A stretch of 9,173 nucleotides of DNA from Chloroflexota bacterium (lineage in GTDB: Bacteria > Chloroflexota > Dehalococcoidia > Bin125): the NCBI GenBank assembly GCA_027296805.1, contig JAPUIR010000081.1:1-9173 (forward strand), written 5' to 3'. The notes beneath the pieces were generated by a model. It had not been told where the DNA came from and searched no databases. It saw only the letters and a program-made list of their open reading frames with translations. Numbering within the stretch: the first letter of the stretch is position 1; every line of letters starts with the position of its first letter. The position numbers and the translations under genes were made by a program. Positions 1 through 6,517 of the stretch are shown piece by piece.

Positions 1-553
1 GCGCGACGGCGCGCTCGTAGTTGCCGACGCCGAAGTAGACGTTGCCTTCGTCGAGGTAGGCCGCGGCGTTGCGTGGCTGGGGCAGGGGGGTGGGCTCCGC
101 CTGCACCGGGGCTGGTTCGTTGGGCGCGGCGGACGGCGCGGCGGATGGCGCGGCGGATGGCGCGGCCGGGGGCTGGCTCGCGGCCGGGGCGGCCGGGGGC
201 TCCTCGGAGACGGGAGAGGTCGGCACGGCGCGGAGTACGGGTGGCGGGGGAGGTTGGCTGGGCGCCGGCGCGGCAAGTGGGGGATCGATCTGCGTTGGTG
301 GGGCCGGGGCGGGCGGTGGTGTCACGGGGGTCGGGGCGGTCATGGCCCCGGGGACGGCTTGTTGCGCGTGGCCCGCGATGAGTTCGGCTTGCTCGCGCCG
401 GCCCTGCTCCGTGGCGAGCCGGAGTTCCAGGTTCTTGATGCGCTCGTCGGAGAGCAATGTCTCAGAGTGATGCTGGCTTTCGAGGGAGCGGTAGAGCCAG
501 AGAGCCAGCCCCCAGGGCGCGCCGGAGCGAATCAGGAACCAGAGGAATCGCAC
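1..553 (-). CDS. Membrane-anchored TPR protein, N-terminal part (3' end outside window)
   Basis: This gene reads leftwards and leaves the window after about 184 codons, so only the N-terminal part is seen. The start is GTG at 553-551. AAGGAG (567-562) lies exactly 8 nt upstream and overlaps the stop codon of the preceding gene, which decides the start. Residues about 3-21 (FLWFLIRSGAPWGLALWLY) form one hydrophobic, Trp-rich segment, probably an uncleaved membrane anchor. Residues about 25-65 are charged and helical, possibly a short coiled coil. Residues about 66-160 are a Pro/Ala-rich linker that includes SAAP repeats. The last visible residues (AYLDEGNVYFGVGNYERAVA) fit the small/aromatic pattern of a tetratricopeptide repeat, so a TPR domain probably continues beyond the edge. 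TPR domains bind proteins. The partner here is unknown. It is probably co-transcribed with the small gene just upstream. Confidence 0.8.
   Translation of the reverse strand, partial: MRFLWFLIRSGAPWGLALWLYRSLESQHHSETLLSDERIKNLELRLATEQGRREQAELIAGHAQQAVPGAMTAPTPVTPPPAPAPPTQIDPPLAAPAPSQPPPPPVLRAVPTSPVSEEPPAAPAASQPPAAPSAAPSAAPSAAPNEPAPVQAEPTPLPQPRNAAAYLDEGNVYFGVGNYERAVA
123..166. repeat. 12-bp tandem repeat inside the TPR-protein linker
   Basis: About 3.7 near-identical copies of a 12-bp unit (GGCGCGGCGGAT on the plus strand) run head to tail. On the minus strand they keep frame and encode repeated Ser-Ala-Ala-Pro. The unit is a multiple of three, so gain or loss of copies would change only linker length. 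Confidence 0.75.
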
Positions 554-565
554 GTGGGCTGCTCC

Positions 566-976
566 TTACTCTGGCGCGGCGGCCCGCGCCTCGCGCAGCA
601 GGTCGCTGATGACGCGCAGACCCTGGTAGGCGAAGAGCAGGCGATCGTGGGGCGTCAGTTCCAAATCGACGAGGTGCTCGTCGCGCATGGAGACGGGGTC
701 GCCGGGGCCGAAGCCGGGCTCTTCGGCGTCGAGGCTGATCTGGAGCTCTTTGAGGTCGCCCTCTTGCGAGACGACGACGCAGCCGATGTTCTTGTCCAGG
801 ACGCCCTCCGCCTCGACCTCCACACCATAGGTGAAGAAGGCGCCCGGGAAAGGGGGAAAGGGCCGCAGTTGCAGGGCGGCTTCCTTGAGCAGGGCGGCGA
901 GTTGGTCCGCCGTCTGAGCGATCAGATCGTCGGCGTATCGCACGCGGGATTGAGGATCGATGCTGGACTGTGTCAT
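566..976 (-). CDS. Conserved-looking hypothetical protein, 136 aa
   Basis: I do not recognise a named family. The protein starts at ATG 976-974 and has a convincing globular composition: an amphipathic N-terminal helix (about 13-37), a Pro/Phe-rich turn (about 39-49, RPFPPFPGAFF), a run of predicted beta strands with alternating hydrophobics (about 48-82, including GCVVVSQEGDLKELQISLD), an acidic loop (83-104) and a C-terminal helix (about 110-133). It has no signal peptide or membrane segment, so it is probably cytoplasmic. The ribosome-binding site is weak. Its TAA stop overlaps the Shine-Dalgarno of the downstream TPR gene 12 bp away, so the two are almost certainly one operon and may be translationally coupled. 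It is transcribed divergently from the 936-residue protein gene. Function is unknown; an accessory role to the TPR protein is only a guess. Confidence 0.8.
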   Translation of the reverse strand: MTQSSIDPQSRVRYADDLIAQTADQLAALLKEAALQLRPFPPFPGAFFTYGVEVEAEGVLDKNIGCVVVSQEGDLKELQISLDAEEPGFGPGDPVSMRDEHLVDLELTPHDRLLFAYQGLRVISDLLREARAAAPE

Positions 977-1091
977 GGCGGTGAATGAATCTCGCTGAGC
1001 GGAGCGGAGTATACGACCGAATGCCGATCTCGTCGCACATCTCCGCTACGCTTGCGGTCGCAGGGTCGACACACACGAGCGTCTGAGATCG
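977..1091. promoter_or_regulatory. Divergent promoter region
   Basis: This 115-bp spacer separates two divergent genes and must hold promoters for both unless they are transcribed from farther away. On the minus strand TATACT (1013-1008) is a good -10 box, and its expected start site leaves a leader of roughly 25 nt before the ATG at 976. No convincing -35 lies at the right distance. The same site reads GTATAC palindromically, so a plus-strand -10 (TATACG, 1010-1015) is also possible. Nothing else stands out. Confidence 0.35.
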
Positions 1092-3902
1092 ATGGCTGAA
1101 GTCTGGACGGCGCAACTGCACATCGCCGATGGTTCGTCGAGCGAGGACGCGCCCGAGATCGCGTACGCGGAGCGTCTGGACGACCGGGGCCAGGTGGCGC
1201 GGCTCTACATCGTGGCGGAGCCCGAGCGGCCGGGCAGCGAGCAGTTCATCGAGGACTTGGTGACCGGTCTGGGCGAAGACTTCGTGAGCGGCACCGGGTC
1301 GCTGACGGGGCTGGTGCAGCGCGCGATCCGCGGGCGGCACGACGATCTGCTGGACTGGAATCGGGAGTCGCTGCCACGCGATCAGGCCAGCTACGGGCTG
1401 TCCTGCCTCATTCTGCGCGAGGACGGCGGCTATTTGGCCCAGCAGGGTCCGAGTCTGGTGCTCTACCGGCAGGGGAAGCGCTTGCTGCGCCGGCGGCCGG
1501 CGTCGGAACGGTCGACGCGAGCGCTGGGCGCGGCGGAGGCGGGCGCGCCGGAGTTCTCGCAGATCGTGCTGGAGGCCGGCGACTGGGCGCTGCTGATCAG
1601 CAGCAATGCGGGATCGGTGCTGGGCGACGAGGCGCTGGCGTCCTTGCGTGGGCTGCAGGCGGAGGACGTGCTGCCGGCGCTCTACCCGCACGTGCGACAC
1701 GTCGAACGCTTGTCGGCCTTGGTGGTCGCGCCGGAGCCGGCGACGACCGAGTTCCGTCCGCTGGCGGCCGCGGCGGCAGGCGAGGGCAGCGATGGAGGGG
1801 AGGACCCGGGCGCGGGCGCAACGGTCGAGGAGCAGGCCGACGAGGCGGCTGAGGGGAAGGACGCAGCCGGGCTGCCTGAGGCCCCAATTCGCGACACTTC
1901 GCCCGAGCTCTCCCAGCAAGAGCCCCCGTACGCGGAGGAGGTTGAGGAGGCAGAGGAGGTGGAGGCTCCGCTCGAAGAGCGGACCTCGATCGGGGGAGCT
2001 CTGGCAGCCCTGCGGCAGCGGTTTTTCGGGGGCGGCTCCGGCGTCGATCCATGGGAGGGAGAGCAGCGAGACCCCGAACCGGAAGCGATGCGAGAGACGG
2101 TCCCGGCGGGCGACAGGCCGGCCGCGGGCGGGGAAGCTGGTTCAGAGGCCGGCGTTGCGGACGAGGCTGGCGCCGGAGACGAGGCTGGCGCCGGAGACGA
2201 GGCCGGCGTGGAGGACGAGGGGCAGCTGTCGCTGGCTGGTGACTTCGATCCTGAGCCCGGGGGCGGTGCGGAAGACGAGGAGAGCGTCAGGGGCGCGGCT
2301 GAGGAGGGCGCTGTCGACGCGGATAGTCCCGCGGACGACGACGCTGGCCCCGACGGCGATGGCCCCGACGGCGATGGCCCCGACGACGATGGCCCCGACG
2401 ACGATGATTCCGAAGGGGGTGCGTCCGCCGCCGACGAGGGGCCCACGGGAGAGGCCGCTGCCCCAGGCGCTGCGCGGGACGAGGAAGAGACGGGTCCGAC
2501 GGGCACGGTGGAGTACCGCTTCGAGGCAGAGACCACGCCCTTGCCGCGGCTGGAGACACAGCTCGCCCAGGTGAGCGGACCGTGGCCCGCCAACCCCTTC
2601 GCGGTGCGCGCCGCGCCGATTCTGGACACAGCGGACGATGTGGACGCGTCGCGGATCGCGCTGCCGCTGTTCGGGCTGCGGGGGTCGATCCCCACCTTCC
2701 GGCGGCGCGCAGCGGCGCGCCGCGACGATGAGTGGGAGTCGCGCACGACCTGGCGGCCGATCGCGCTGGGGCTGAGCGCGCTGGTGGTGGCGCTGGTCGT
2801 GGTGGCGGGAGCGCTGCTGGTGCCGGATCTGGTGAACGACTCGGAGCGCACGGACTTCGATCGCTTTGTGGAAGAGGCGCGGCTGGGGTTAACGGCGGCG
2901 ACGCTGAACGCGGAGCCGGGCGCCGCGCGGAGCGAGCTGGCCTTGGCGCTGGCGGCGGCTGGCGCGGCGCTGGAGTTACGCCCGCTCGACGCCGACGTGC
3001 TGTTGCTGGAGCAAGAGATCGCGGCGGCATTGGAACAAGCGAACGCGATCGTGCGACCGCCGGGGCTGGCGACCTTGTTGGATCTGGGGCCGCAAGCCGC
3101 GCTGGGGCTGGTGCAGCTGGGCGAGGGCTCGGTGTTTTTTCTGGACGAGGCGGGCGGCCGGGTGCTCGCGCTCGATCTGGAGAGCGGGGCGAGCGGTCCG
3201 ATCTTCGAGACGGGCGGGCGCTATCTCTACATCGGCGAGTTCGCGGACGTGCAGGCGTCGAGGCCGGTCGGAATTCACTGGACGGCGACAAGCAGCCAGG
3301 CCTCGCTCACGGTGCTGGACGACGAGGGCAATCTCTTCCGCTTCAGCGAAGCAGGCGGCATGGAAGCCTACCGGGTGCCCAACGCGGAGGTGCTGGGTTC
3401 GGCCGACGGGGTGACGTCGGGGCAGGCGGGGCTGTACGTGCTCGACGCGGACGGCGGCGTCGTCTGGCTCTTCCCTCTGCGCTCGGACGGATCGCTGGGC
3501 AGCGGCAGCCCCGCGATCACGCGCACGGACCTGGGGGCGGCGACGGATCTCGTGCTCAGCGAGGGCGCCGGCGATCCGGTGCTGTTCATCGCGAGCGCGG
3601 ACGGTCGCATCCGCCGTTTCCGCGAGGGAACGGATCAAGGCTTCCCGATCGTGCTGGACCGGCCGCTGCTAGTGCCGGCGTCGATCTCCCTGGGCCGGTT
3701 GAGCGGGCTGATTTACGTGGTGGACCGCGGCAACAACCGGGTGCTGGCGATCTCGCAAAACGGCGAGATCGTGGCGCAACTGCGGGATGAGCGGCTGGCG
3801 GGGGTGCGCGGGGTGGAGGTGGACGAGATTAACCAGGTGGCGTATTACCTCACGGCCTCATCCCTGCTGAGGTCGACGCTGCCGGCGATCCTGACCCGTT
3901 GA
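1092..3902 (+). CDS. PP2C-like (catalytically degenerate) / acidic linker / TM / NHL-like beta-propeller protein
   Basis: A 936-residue multidomain protein. Residues 1-212 follow the layout of a PP2C-type phosphatase: helices at about 48-92, a core like PP2C 'GS..L..YvaNvGDSR..L.R.G' at 100-128 (ASYGLSCLI, then GPSLVLYRQG), and 'pGD.lLlcSDG' at 161-174 (EAGDWALLISSNAG). The metal-binding Asp positions are replaced (GDS to GPS, SDG to SNAG), so phosphatase activity is unlikely. Residues about 213-480 are an acidic, Gly/Asp/Glu-rich, presumably disordered linker with tandem repeats. After a basic stretch (FRRRAAARR), residues about 556-580 form one membrane span, which suggests the N-terminus is cytoplasmic. 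A helical stalk (about 581-654) leads to a beta-propeller-like domain (about 655-936) with a clear NHL-type blade (VVDRGNNRVLAISQNGEIV, about 876-894), predicted extracytoplasmic. The start codon has only a weak GAG upstream. tsaD follows 22 bp after the stop. Role unknown; a trans-envelope sensor or scaffold fits the architecture. Confidence 0.85.
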   Translation: MAEVWTAQLHIADGSSSEDAPEIAYAERLDDRGQVARLYIVAEPERPGSEQFIEDLVTGLGEDFVSGTGSLTGLVQRAIRGRHDDLLDWNRESLPRDQASYGLSCLILREDGGYLAQQGPSLVLYRQGKRLLRRRPASERSTRALGAAEAGAPEFSQIVLEAGDWALLISSNAGSVLGDEALASLRGLQAEDVLPALYPHVRHVERLSALVVAPEPATTEFRPLAAAAAGEGSDGGEDPGAGATVEEQADEAAEGKDAAGLPEAPIRDTSPELSQQEPPYAEEVEEAEEVEAPLEERTSIGGALAALRQRFFGGGSGVDPWEGEQRDPEPEAMRETVPAGDRPAAGGEAGSEAGVADEAGAGDEAGAGDEAGVEDEGQLSLAGDFDPEPGGGAEDEESVRGAAEEGAVDADSPADDDAGPDGDGPDGDGPDDDGPDDDDSEGGASAADEGPTGEAAAPGAARDEEETGPTGTVEYRFEAETTPLPRLETQLAQVSGPWPANPFAVRAAPILDTADDVDASRIALPLFGLRGSIPTFRRRAAARRDDEWESRTTWRPIALGLSALVVALVVVAGALLVPDLVNDSERTDFDRFVEEARLGLTAATLNAEPGAARSELALALAAAGAALELRPLDADVLLLEQEIAAALEQANAIVRPPGLATLLDLGPQAALGLVQLGEGSVFFLDEAGGRVLALDLESGASGPIFETGGRYLYIGEFADVQASRPVGIHWTATSSQASLTVLDDEGNLFRFSEAGGMEAYRVPNAEVLGSADGVTSGQAGLYVLDADGGVVWLFPLRSDGSLGSGSPAITRTDLGAATDLVLSEGAGDPVLFIASADGRIRRFREGTDQGFPIVLDRPLLVPASISLGRLSGLIYVVDRGNNRVLAISQNGEIVAQLRDERLAGVRGVEVDEINQVAYYLTASSLLRSTLPAILTR
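2160..2213 (+). repeat. 18-bp tandem repeat, 3 copies, in the acidic linker
   Basis: Two identical 18-bp units (GACGAGGCTGGCGCCGGA) and a third diverged copy are contiguous and in frame, encoding Asp-Glu-Ala-Gly-Ala-Gly-like hexapeptides. They probably arose by slippage and preserve the reading frame. Confidence 0.85.
2346..2405 (+). repeat. 15-bp tandem repeat, 4 copies, encoding GPD(G/D)D
   Basis: Four contiguous 15-bp units (GGCCCCGACGGCGAT twice, then GGCCCCGACGACGAT twice) encode residues 419-438 of the large protein as GPDGD, GPDGD, GPDDD, GPDDD. The two pairs differ by one base, which suggests stepwise duplication. The Asp-rich peptide could bind divalent cations weakly or simply act as a charged spacer. 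Confidence 0.9.
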
Positions 3903-3924
3903 TGCGGCGCCAGGAGGTCGCAGC

Positions 3925-4974
3925 GTGAGGATCCTGGCCCTGGAATCGTCCTGTGACGAGTTCGCCGGCGCGGTGGTGGAGGACGGACGGCGGGTGCTGT
4001 CGTCGGTGGTGGCGTCGCAGGTGGATCTGCACGGGCGCTACGGCGGCGTGGTGCCGGAGCTGGCGGGTCGGGAGCATCTGCGTTCGCTGGTGCCGGTGCT
4101 GCAAGCCACGTTGGAGCAGGCCGGACAGCGCTGGGAAGGCATCGACGCCGTCGCGGTGACGCAAGGTCCCGGCTTGGGCGGGTCGCTGCTGGTGGGGATC
4201 AACGCGGCCAAGGCGCTGGCCTGGGCACGCGGGCTGCCCTGCCTGCCGGTGCATCACATCGAAGGGCACCTCTACGCAAACTGGCTGGAGGCGGCGCTGG
4301 AGGCGCATGGCGGAGAGCCGCCCTCGTTCCCGTTGGTCTGTTTGGTCGTGAGTGGCGGCCACACGGAGCTGTTGCTGATGCACGGACACGGTCAGTTCGA
4401 GCGGCTGGGGCAGACGCTGGACGACGCGGCGGGGGAGGCCTTCGACAAGGTCGGCCGCTTGCTGGGGCTGCCCTTCCCCGGCGGTCCGGCCGTCGAGCGA
4501 GCAGCGCAGGAGGCGGTAGCGGGCGCGGCGGCGGCGGCGGGCAAGGCGCTGCCGCGCGCTTGGCTGGCGGGCAGCGATAATTTCTCGTTCAGCGGGATCA
4601 AGACGGCGGTGCTGAACCGGGTGCGGGACGATTTGGGGGGCAACCTGTCGGCGGCGGACGTGGCGGCGCTGGCGTACGCATTCCAGGAGTCGATGGTGGA
4701 CGTGCTCTCGCGCAAGACGGCCGATGCGGCGCTGGCGCAGGGCGCGCGGGAAGTGATCGTGGCGGGCGGGGTGGCGGCCAACGGCGCGCTGCGGCGGGCG
4801 CTGGCCGAGCGCTGTTCGGTGCCGTTGCGGGTGCCGCCGGCAGCGCTGTGCACGGATAACGCGGCGATGATCGGAGGGGCGGCGTATTACAAGGCACAGG
4901 GGGAGATCGAAGAGGGGAACTGGGACCTGTTCAGCACCTCGGGCGCGGCGGTCTTCTCAGCGGGCGGGCGCTAG
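3925..4974 (+). CDS. tsaD: tRNA N6-adenosine threonylcarbamoyltransferase TsaD
   Basis: This is the catalytic subunit of bacterial t6A synthesis. It transfers the threonylcarbamoyl group from TC-AMP (made by TsaC/TsaC2) to A37 of ANN-decoding tRNAs, working with TsaB and TsaE in the cytoplasm. The 349-residue length matches the family and all hallmark motifs are present. These are the ASKHA N-terminal loop (ILALESSCDE), the YGGVVPELAGREH segment, the metal-binding HIEGH with His111 and His115, VSGGHTELL, the LDDAAGEAFDKVGRLLGLPFPGG nucleotide region, NFSFSGIKTAV, VAGGVAANGALR, and the C-terminal CTDNAAMIG with metal ligand Asp311. The start is GTG at 3925, set by AGGAGGT at 3912-3918 with a 6-nt spacer. 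The residue after SCDE is Phe instead of the usual Thr. It probably shares a transcript with the upstream gene, and its 3' end overlaps the convergent DUF2851 gene. TsaB and TsaE are not in the window. Confidence 0.97.
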   Translation: MRILALESSCDEFAGAVVEDGRRVLSSVVASQVDLHGRYGGVVPELAGREHLRSLVPVLQATLEQAGQRWEGIDAVAVTQGPGLGGSLLVGINAAKALAWARGLPCLPVHHIEGHLYANWLEAALEAHGGEPPSFPLVCLVVSGGHTELLLMHGHGQFERLGQTLDDAAGEAFDKVGRLLGLPFPGGPAVERAAQEAVAGAAAAAGKALPRAWLAGSDNFSFSGIKTAVLNRVRDDLGGNLSAADVAALAYAFQESMVDVLSRKTADAALAQGAREVIVAGGVAANGALRRALAERCSVPLRVPPAALCTDNAAMIGGAAYYKAQGEIEEGNWDLFSTSGAAVFSAGGR

Positions 4975-6190
4975 ATAGGCTCTCTCGGCCAGAGGGCCCG
5001 AGCGGTGCGCTTGGCTCCCGATTGGTGCTGCGCAGGGGACCGCGCGAGGGGCCGCGGCGGGCGAGCCGGGCCAGCGGGCAGACGGCGCAGGCGCCGGCGG
5101 CGCAGTAGTCCCGCTCCAGATCCAGCAGCGCCTGGCTGGTCCCGTTGCGCCAGTCCCGCAATCCGCCCTGGATCAAGCGGGAGCGGAGAGCATCGGTGCG
5201 GGCGTAGCGGGTGGGGGCGAGCCGCAGCCAGCGACGGGCGAGGAGCTCGCCGTCCGCGGCTCGCCCGCGATGATCGCCGAAGGCGAGCGCGAGCGGGTAG
5301 CAGACATCCACCAGCAGCTGGCGGCTGCGCTCCCGGCCGAGCAGCTTGGCGACATGGAGCGACTCCAGCGCGGCACGCTCCGGCCGGCGCGCTTGGGCCG
5401 CCAGCCCGGCGCACGGGCCTGTCCGCATGCGATCGAGTAGCTGGGCCGCGGCCCCCAGGCGGGAATGGGGTTGGTTGACGGGGCGGACGCCGGCCCGTCG
5501 CCAGTGGACCTCACCCTCCGCTTCGAGCCGGTCAGCGCTCTGCCGAAGCTGCATTGCGAGGGCGCTTGCATCGGGCCCGCGCGCGGCCAGCAGCGGCCAA
5601 GGCAGGCGCGCGGCGAGCAGGCGCATCCCGTCACGGTTGCCGCCTTGGCCCAGCGCCTCGAGCAGGGCGCCGTAGGCCACGCCGTCGGGGCCGCCCGGGG
5701 CGGTGGAGCGGCGCAAGCGGGTGGCTTTGCGTCGCAGGCGGGCGATCGCGATCTTGGTCAGGCCGGCGGAGACGGCCCGCTCAGCGGCCGCGGCCACCAC
5801 GTGCTCACAGGGGAGTGAGGACGGCGTCGGGTCCCGCAGCCCAGCCGGCAGGACCAGGAGACGGGGCGCGCTGGTTTCGACATCGGGGCCGGAGTCCAGA
5901 CCACCCACGACGTGGAGCAGGACCTGCGCGTAGGCGGGATCGGATTGATGACCGTGACGCCGCCACTCGCGCGGCGTGAGGTGGAGCTCCACGTCGCCCA
6001 CGATGGGGCGGCCGTCGCCCGCCAACAGGCGCGCGGCGCGAAAGTCTGGGCCGGGACCGGTGTTCCAATGACCCGCGTAGAGGAGCCGCAGAGACTCTCC
6101 TGCCTCCGTGCGCAGGCAGCCTGGGACATGGGCGGCCGCCCAGCGCTCTTGCAGGGCACGCTCCCCGCCGGGCGGGGCCTCAGGAGGCAT
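4931..6190 (-). CDS. DUF2851 family protein
   Basis: A 419-residue protein of a family with no established function. The N-terminal third carries the family signature: AGHWNTGPGPDF (39-50), GDVELHL (65-71), W76, HGHQSDPAY (79-87) and VLLHVV (90-95). The series D49, E68-x-H70, H79, H81 and H93 looks like a metal-binding or catalytic centre. The middle (about 120-340) is helical and Arg/Leu-rich. Near the C-terminus lies CAAGACAVCPL with Cys363, Cys368 and Cys371, a cluster this family often keeps. After that comes a low-complexity Arg/Pro/Ser tail of about 45 residues. The ATG (6190-6188) has no Shine-Dalgarno and lies inside the end of the upstream XRE gene (ATGCCTCCTGA overlap), so translation is probably coupled. 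The 3' end runs 44 bp into the convergent tsaD. No signal peptide or membrane span is seen. Confidence 0.88.
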   Translation of the reverse strand: MPPEAPPGGERALQERWAAAHVPGCLRTEAGESLRLLYAGHWNTGPGPDFRAARLLAGDGRPIVGDVELHLTPREWRRHGHQSDPAYAQVLLHVVGGLDSGPDVETSAPRLLVLPAGLRDPTPSSLPCEHVVAAAAERAVSAGLTKIAIARLRRKATRLRRSTAPGGPDGVAYGALLEALGQGGNRDGMRLLAARLPWPLLAARGPDASALAMQLRQSADRLEAEGEVHWRRAGVRPVNQPHSRLGAAAQLLDRMRTGPCAGLAAQARRPERAALESLHVAKLLGRERSRQLLVDVCYPLALAFGDHRGRAADGELLARRWLRLAPTRYARTDALRSRLIQGGLRDWRNGTSQALLDLERDYCAAGACAVCPLARLARRGPSRGPLRSTNREPSAPLGPSGRESLSSARPLRRPPRPRC

Positions 6191-6491
6191 GATCCACGCC
6201 CGGGCCGTGCTCGAGGTCCGCGTCCAGACGCGGCCTGGCGGGCGGCGTGCTGGGATCGGGGCCGGGGGCGCCGTAGAGGAACTCGGCGCTGTCCGCGATC
6301 ACGGTCAGGAGGCGGGCAGAGGGACCGCGCGGCCGGTAGCGCCCCGTCTCCCACTCGGAGACGGTTTGCTGGCGGGCGTTGAGCTCATCCGCGAACTCTC
6401 GCTGCGTAAGGGCGAGGTGGCGGCGCAGACGCAGAATCAGATCCGCATCCCAGCGTCGATCTTGCTCACGCGGCCCGCGTGGCTCATACAT
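6180..6491 (-). CDS. XRE-family helix-turn-helix transcriptional regulator, 103 aa
   Basis: A small DNA-binding protein with one Cro/C1-type HTH domain at residues about 16-67. LTQREFADEL (28-37) forms the first HTH helix and RQQTVSEWETG (40-50) the recognition helix, followed by a YRPRGPSARLLTVIAD dimerisation-like segment. The C-terminal 30 residues are Pro/Asp-rich and probably unstructured. The start ATG (6491-6489) has no Shine-Dalgarno. A -10-like TAAGAT ends 6 nt upstream, so the mRNA may be leaderless. A perfect inverted repeat at 6502-6517 overlaps that promoter and is the natural candidate for autoregulation. The stop codon overlaps the start of the DUF2851 gene by 11 bp, so this protein probably controls a two-gene unit. 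It is divergent from groES-groEL, but nothing shows that it regulates them. Confidence 0.92.
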   Translation of the reverse strand: MYEPRGPREQDRRWDADLILRLRRHLALTQREFADELNARQQTVSEWETGRYRPRGPSARLLTVIADSAEFLYGAPGPDPSTPPARPRLDADLEHGPGVDHAS

Positions 6492-6497
6492 AGGGGA

Positions 6498-6503
6498 ATC
6501 TTA
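6498..6503 (-). promoter_or_regulatory. Candidate -10 box of the XRE gene, leaderless start
   Basis: TAAGAT on the minus strand matches the -10 consensus at 4 of 6 positions and ends 6 nt before the ATG. Transcription would begin at or within a base or two of the start codon. The absence of any purine-rich ribosome-binding site upstream of the ATG agrees with this. No good -35 is visible. Confidence 0.4.
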
Positions 6504-6517
6504 CACGGAAACGTGTA
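6502..6517. promoter_or_regulatory. Perfect palindrome, candidate XRE operator
   Basis: TACACGGAAACGTGTA is a perfect 6-bp inverted repeat with a 4-bp centre, the size and symmetry expected for a dimeric Cro/C1-type repressor. It begins 11 bp upstream of the XRE start codon and overlaps the candidate -10 box, so bound protein would block RNA polymerase. I saw no second copy in the window. Identification as the operator is inference from position and symmetry. Confidence 0.6.

Noticed and set aside
254..988. A 244-codon plus-strand frame
   Set aside because: It runs antisense to both minus-strand genes, which have a good Shine-Dalgarno, a membrane segment and TPR-like or ordered composition.
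462..1919. A 485-codon minus-strand open frame across the divergent spacer
   Set aside because: It spans the divergent promoter region and the 5' part of the PP2C-like gene in a shadow frame and is Arg-rich. It also conflicts with the better-supported 136-residue gene.
2160..2405. Possible CRISPR-like array
   Set aside because: The units are short, contiguous, without spacers and in frame within a coding region.
1682..2851. A Ser/Pro/Ala-rich 389-codon minus-strand frame
   Set aside because: It is the antisense of the acidic repetitive linker; its low complexity simply mirrors the Asp/Glu/Gly codons.
3902..3924. ATG at 3902 as the start of the downstream gene
   Set aside because: It is out of frame with tsaD. 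GTG at 3925 has a strong Shine-Dalgarno and gives the standard TsaD N-terminus.
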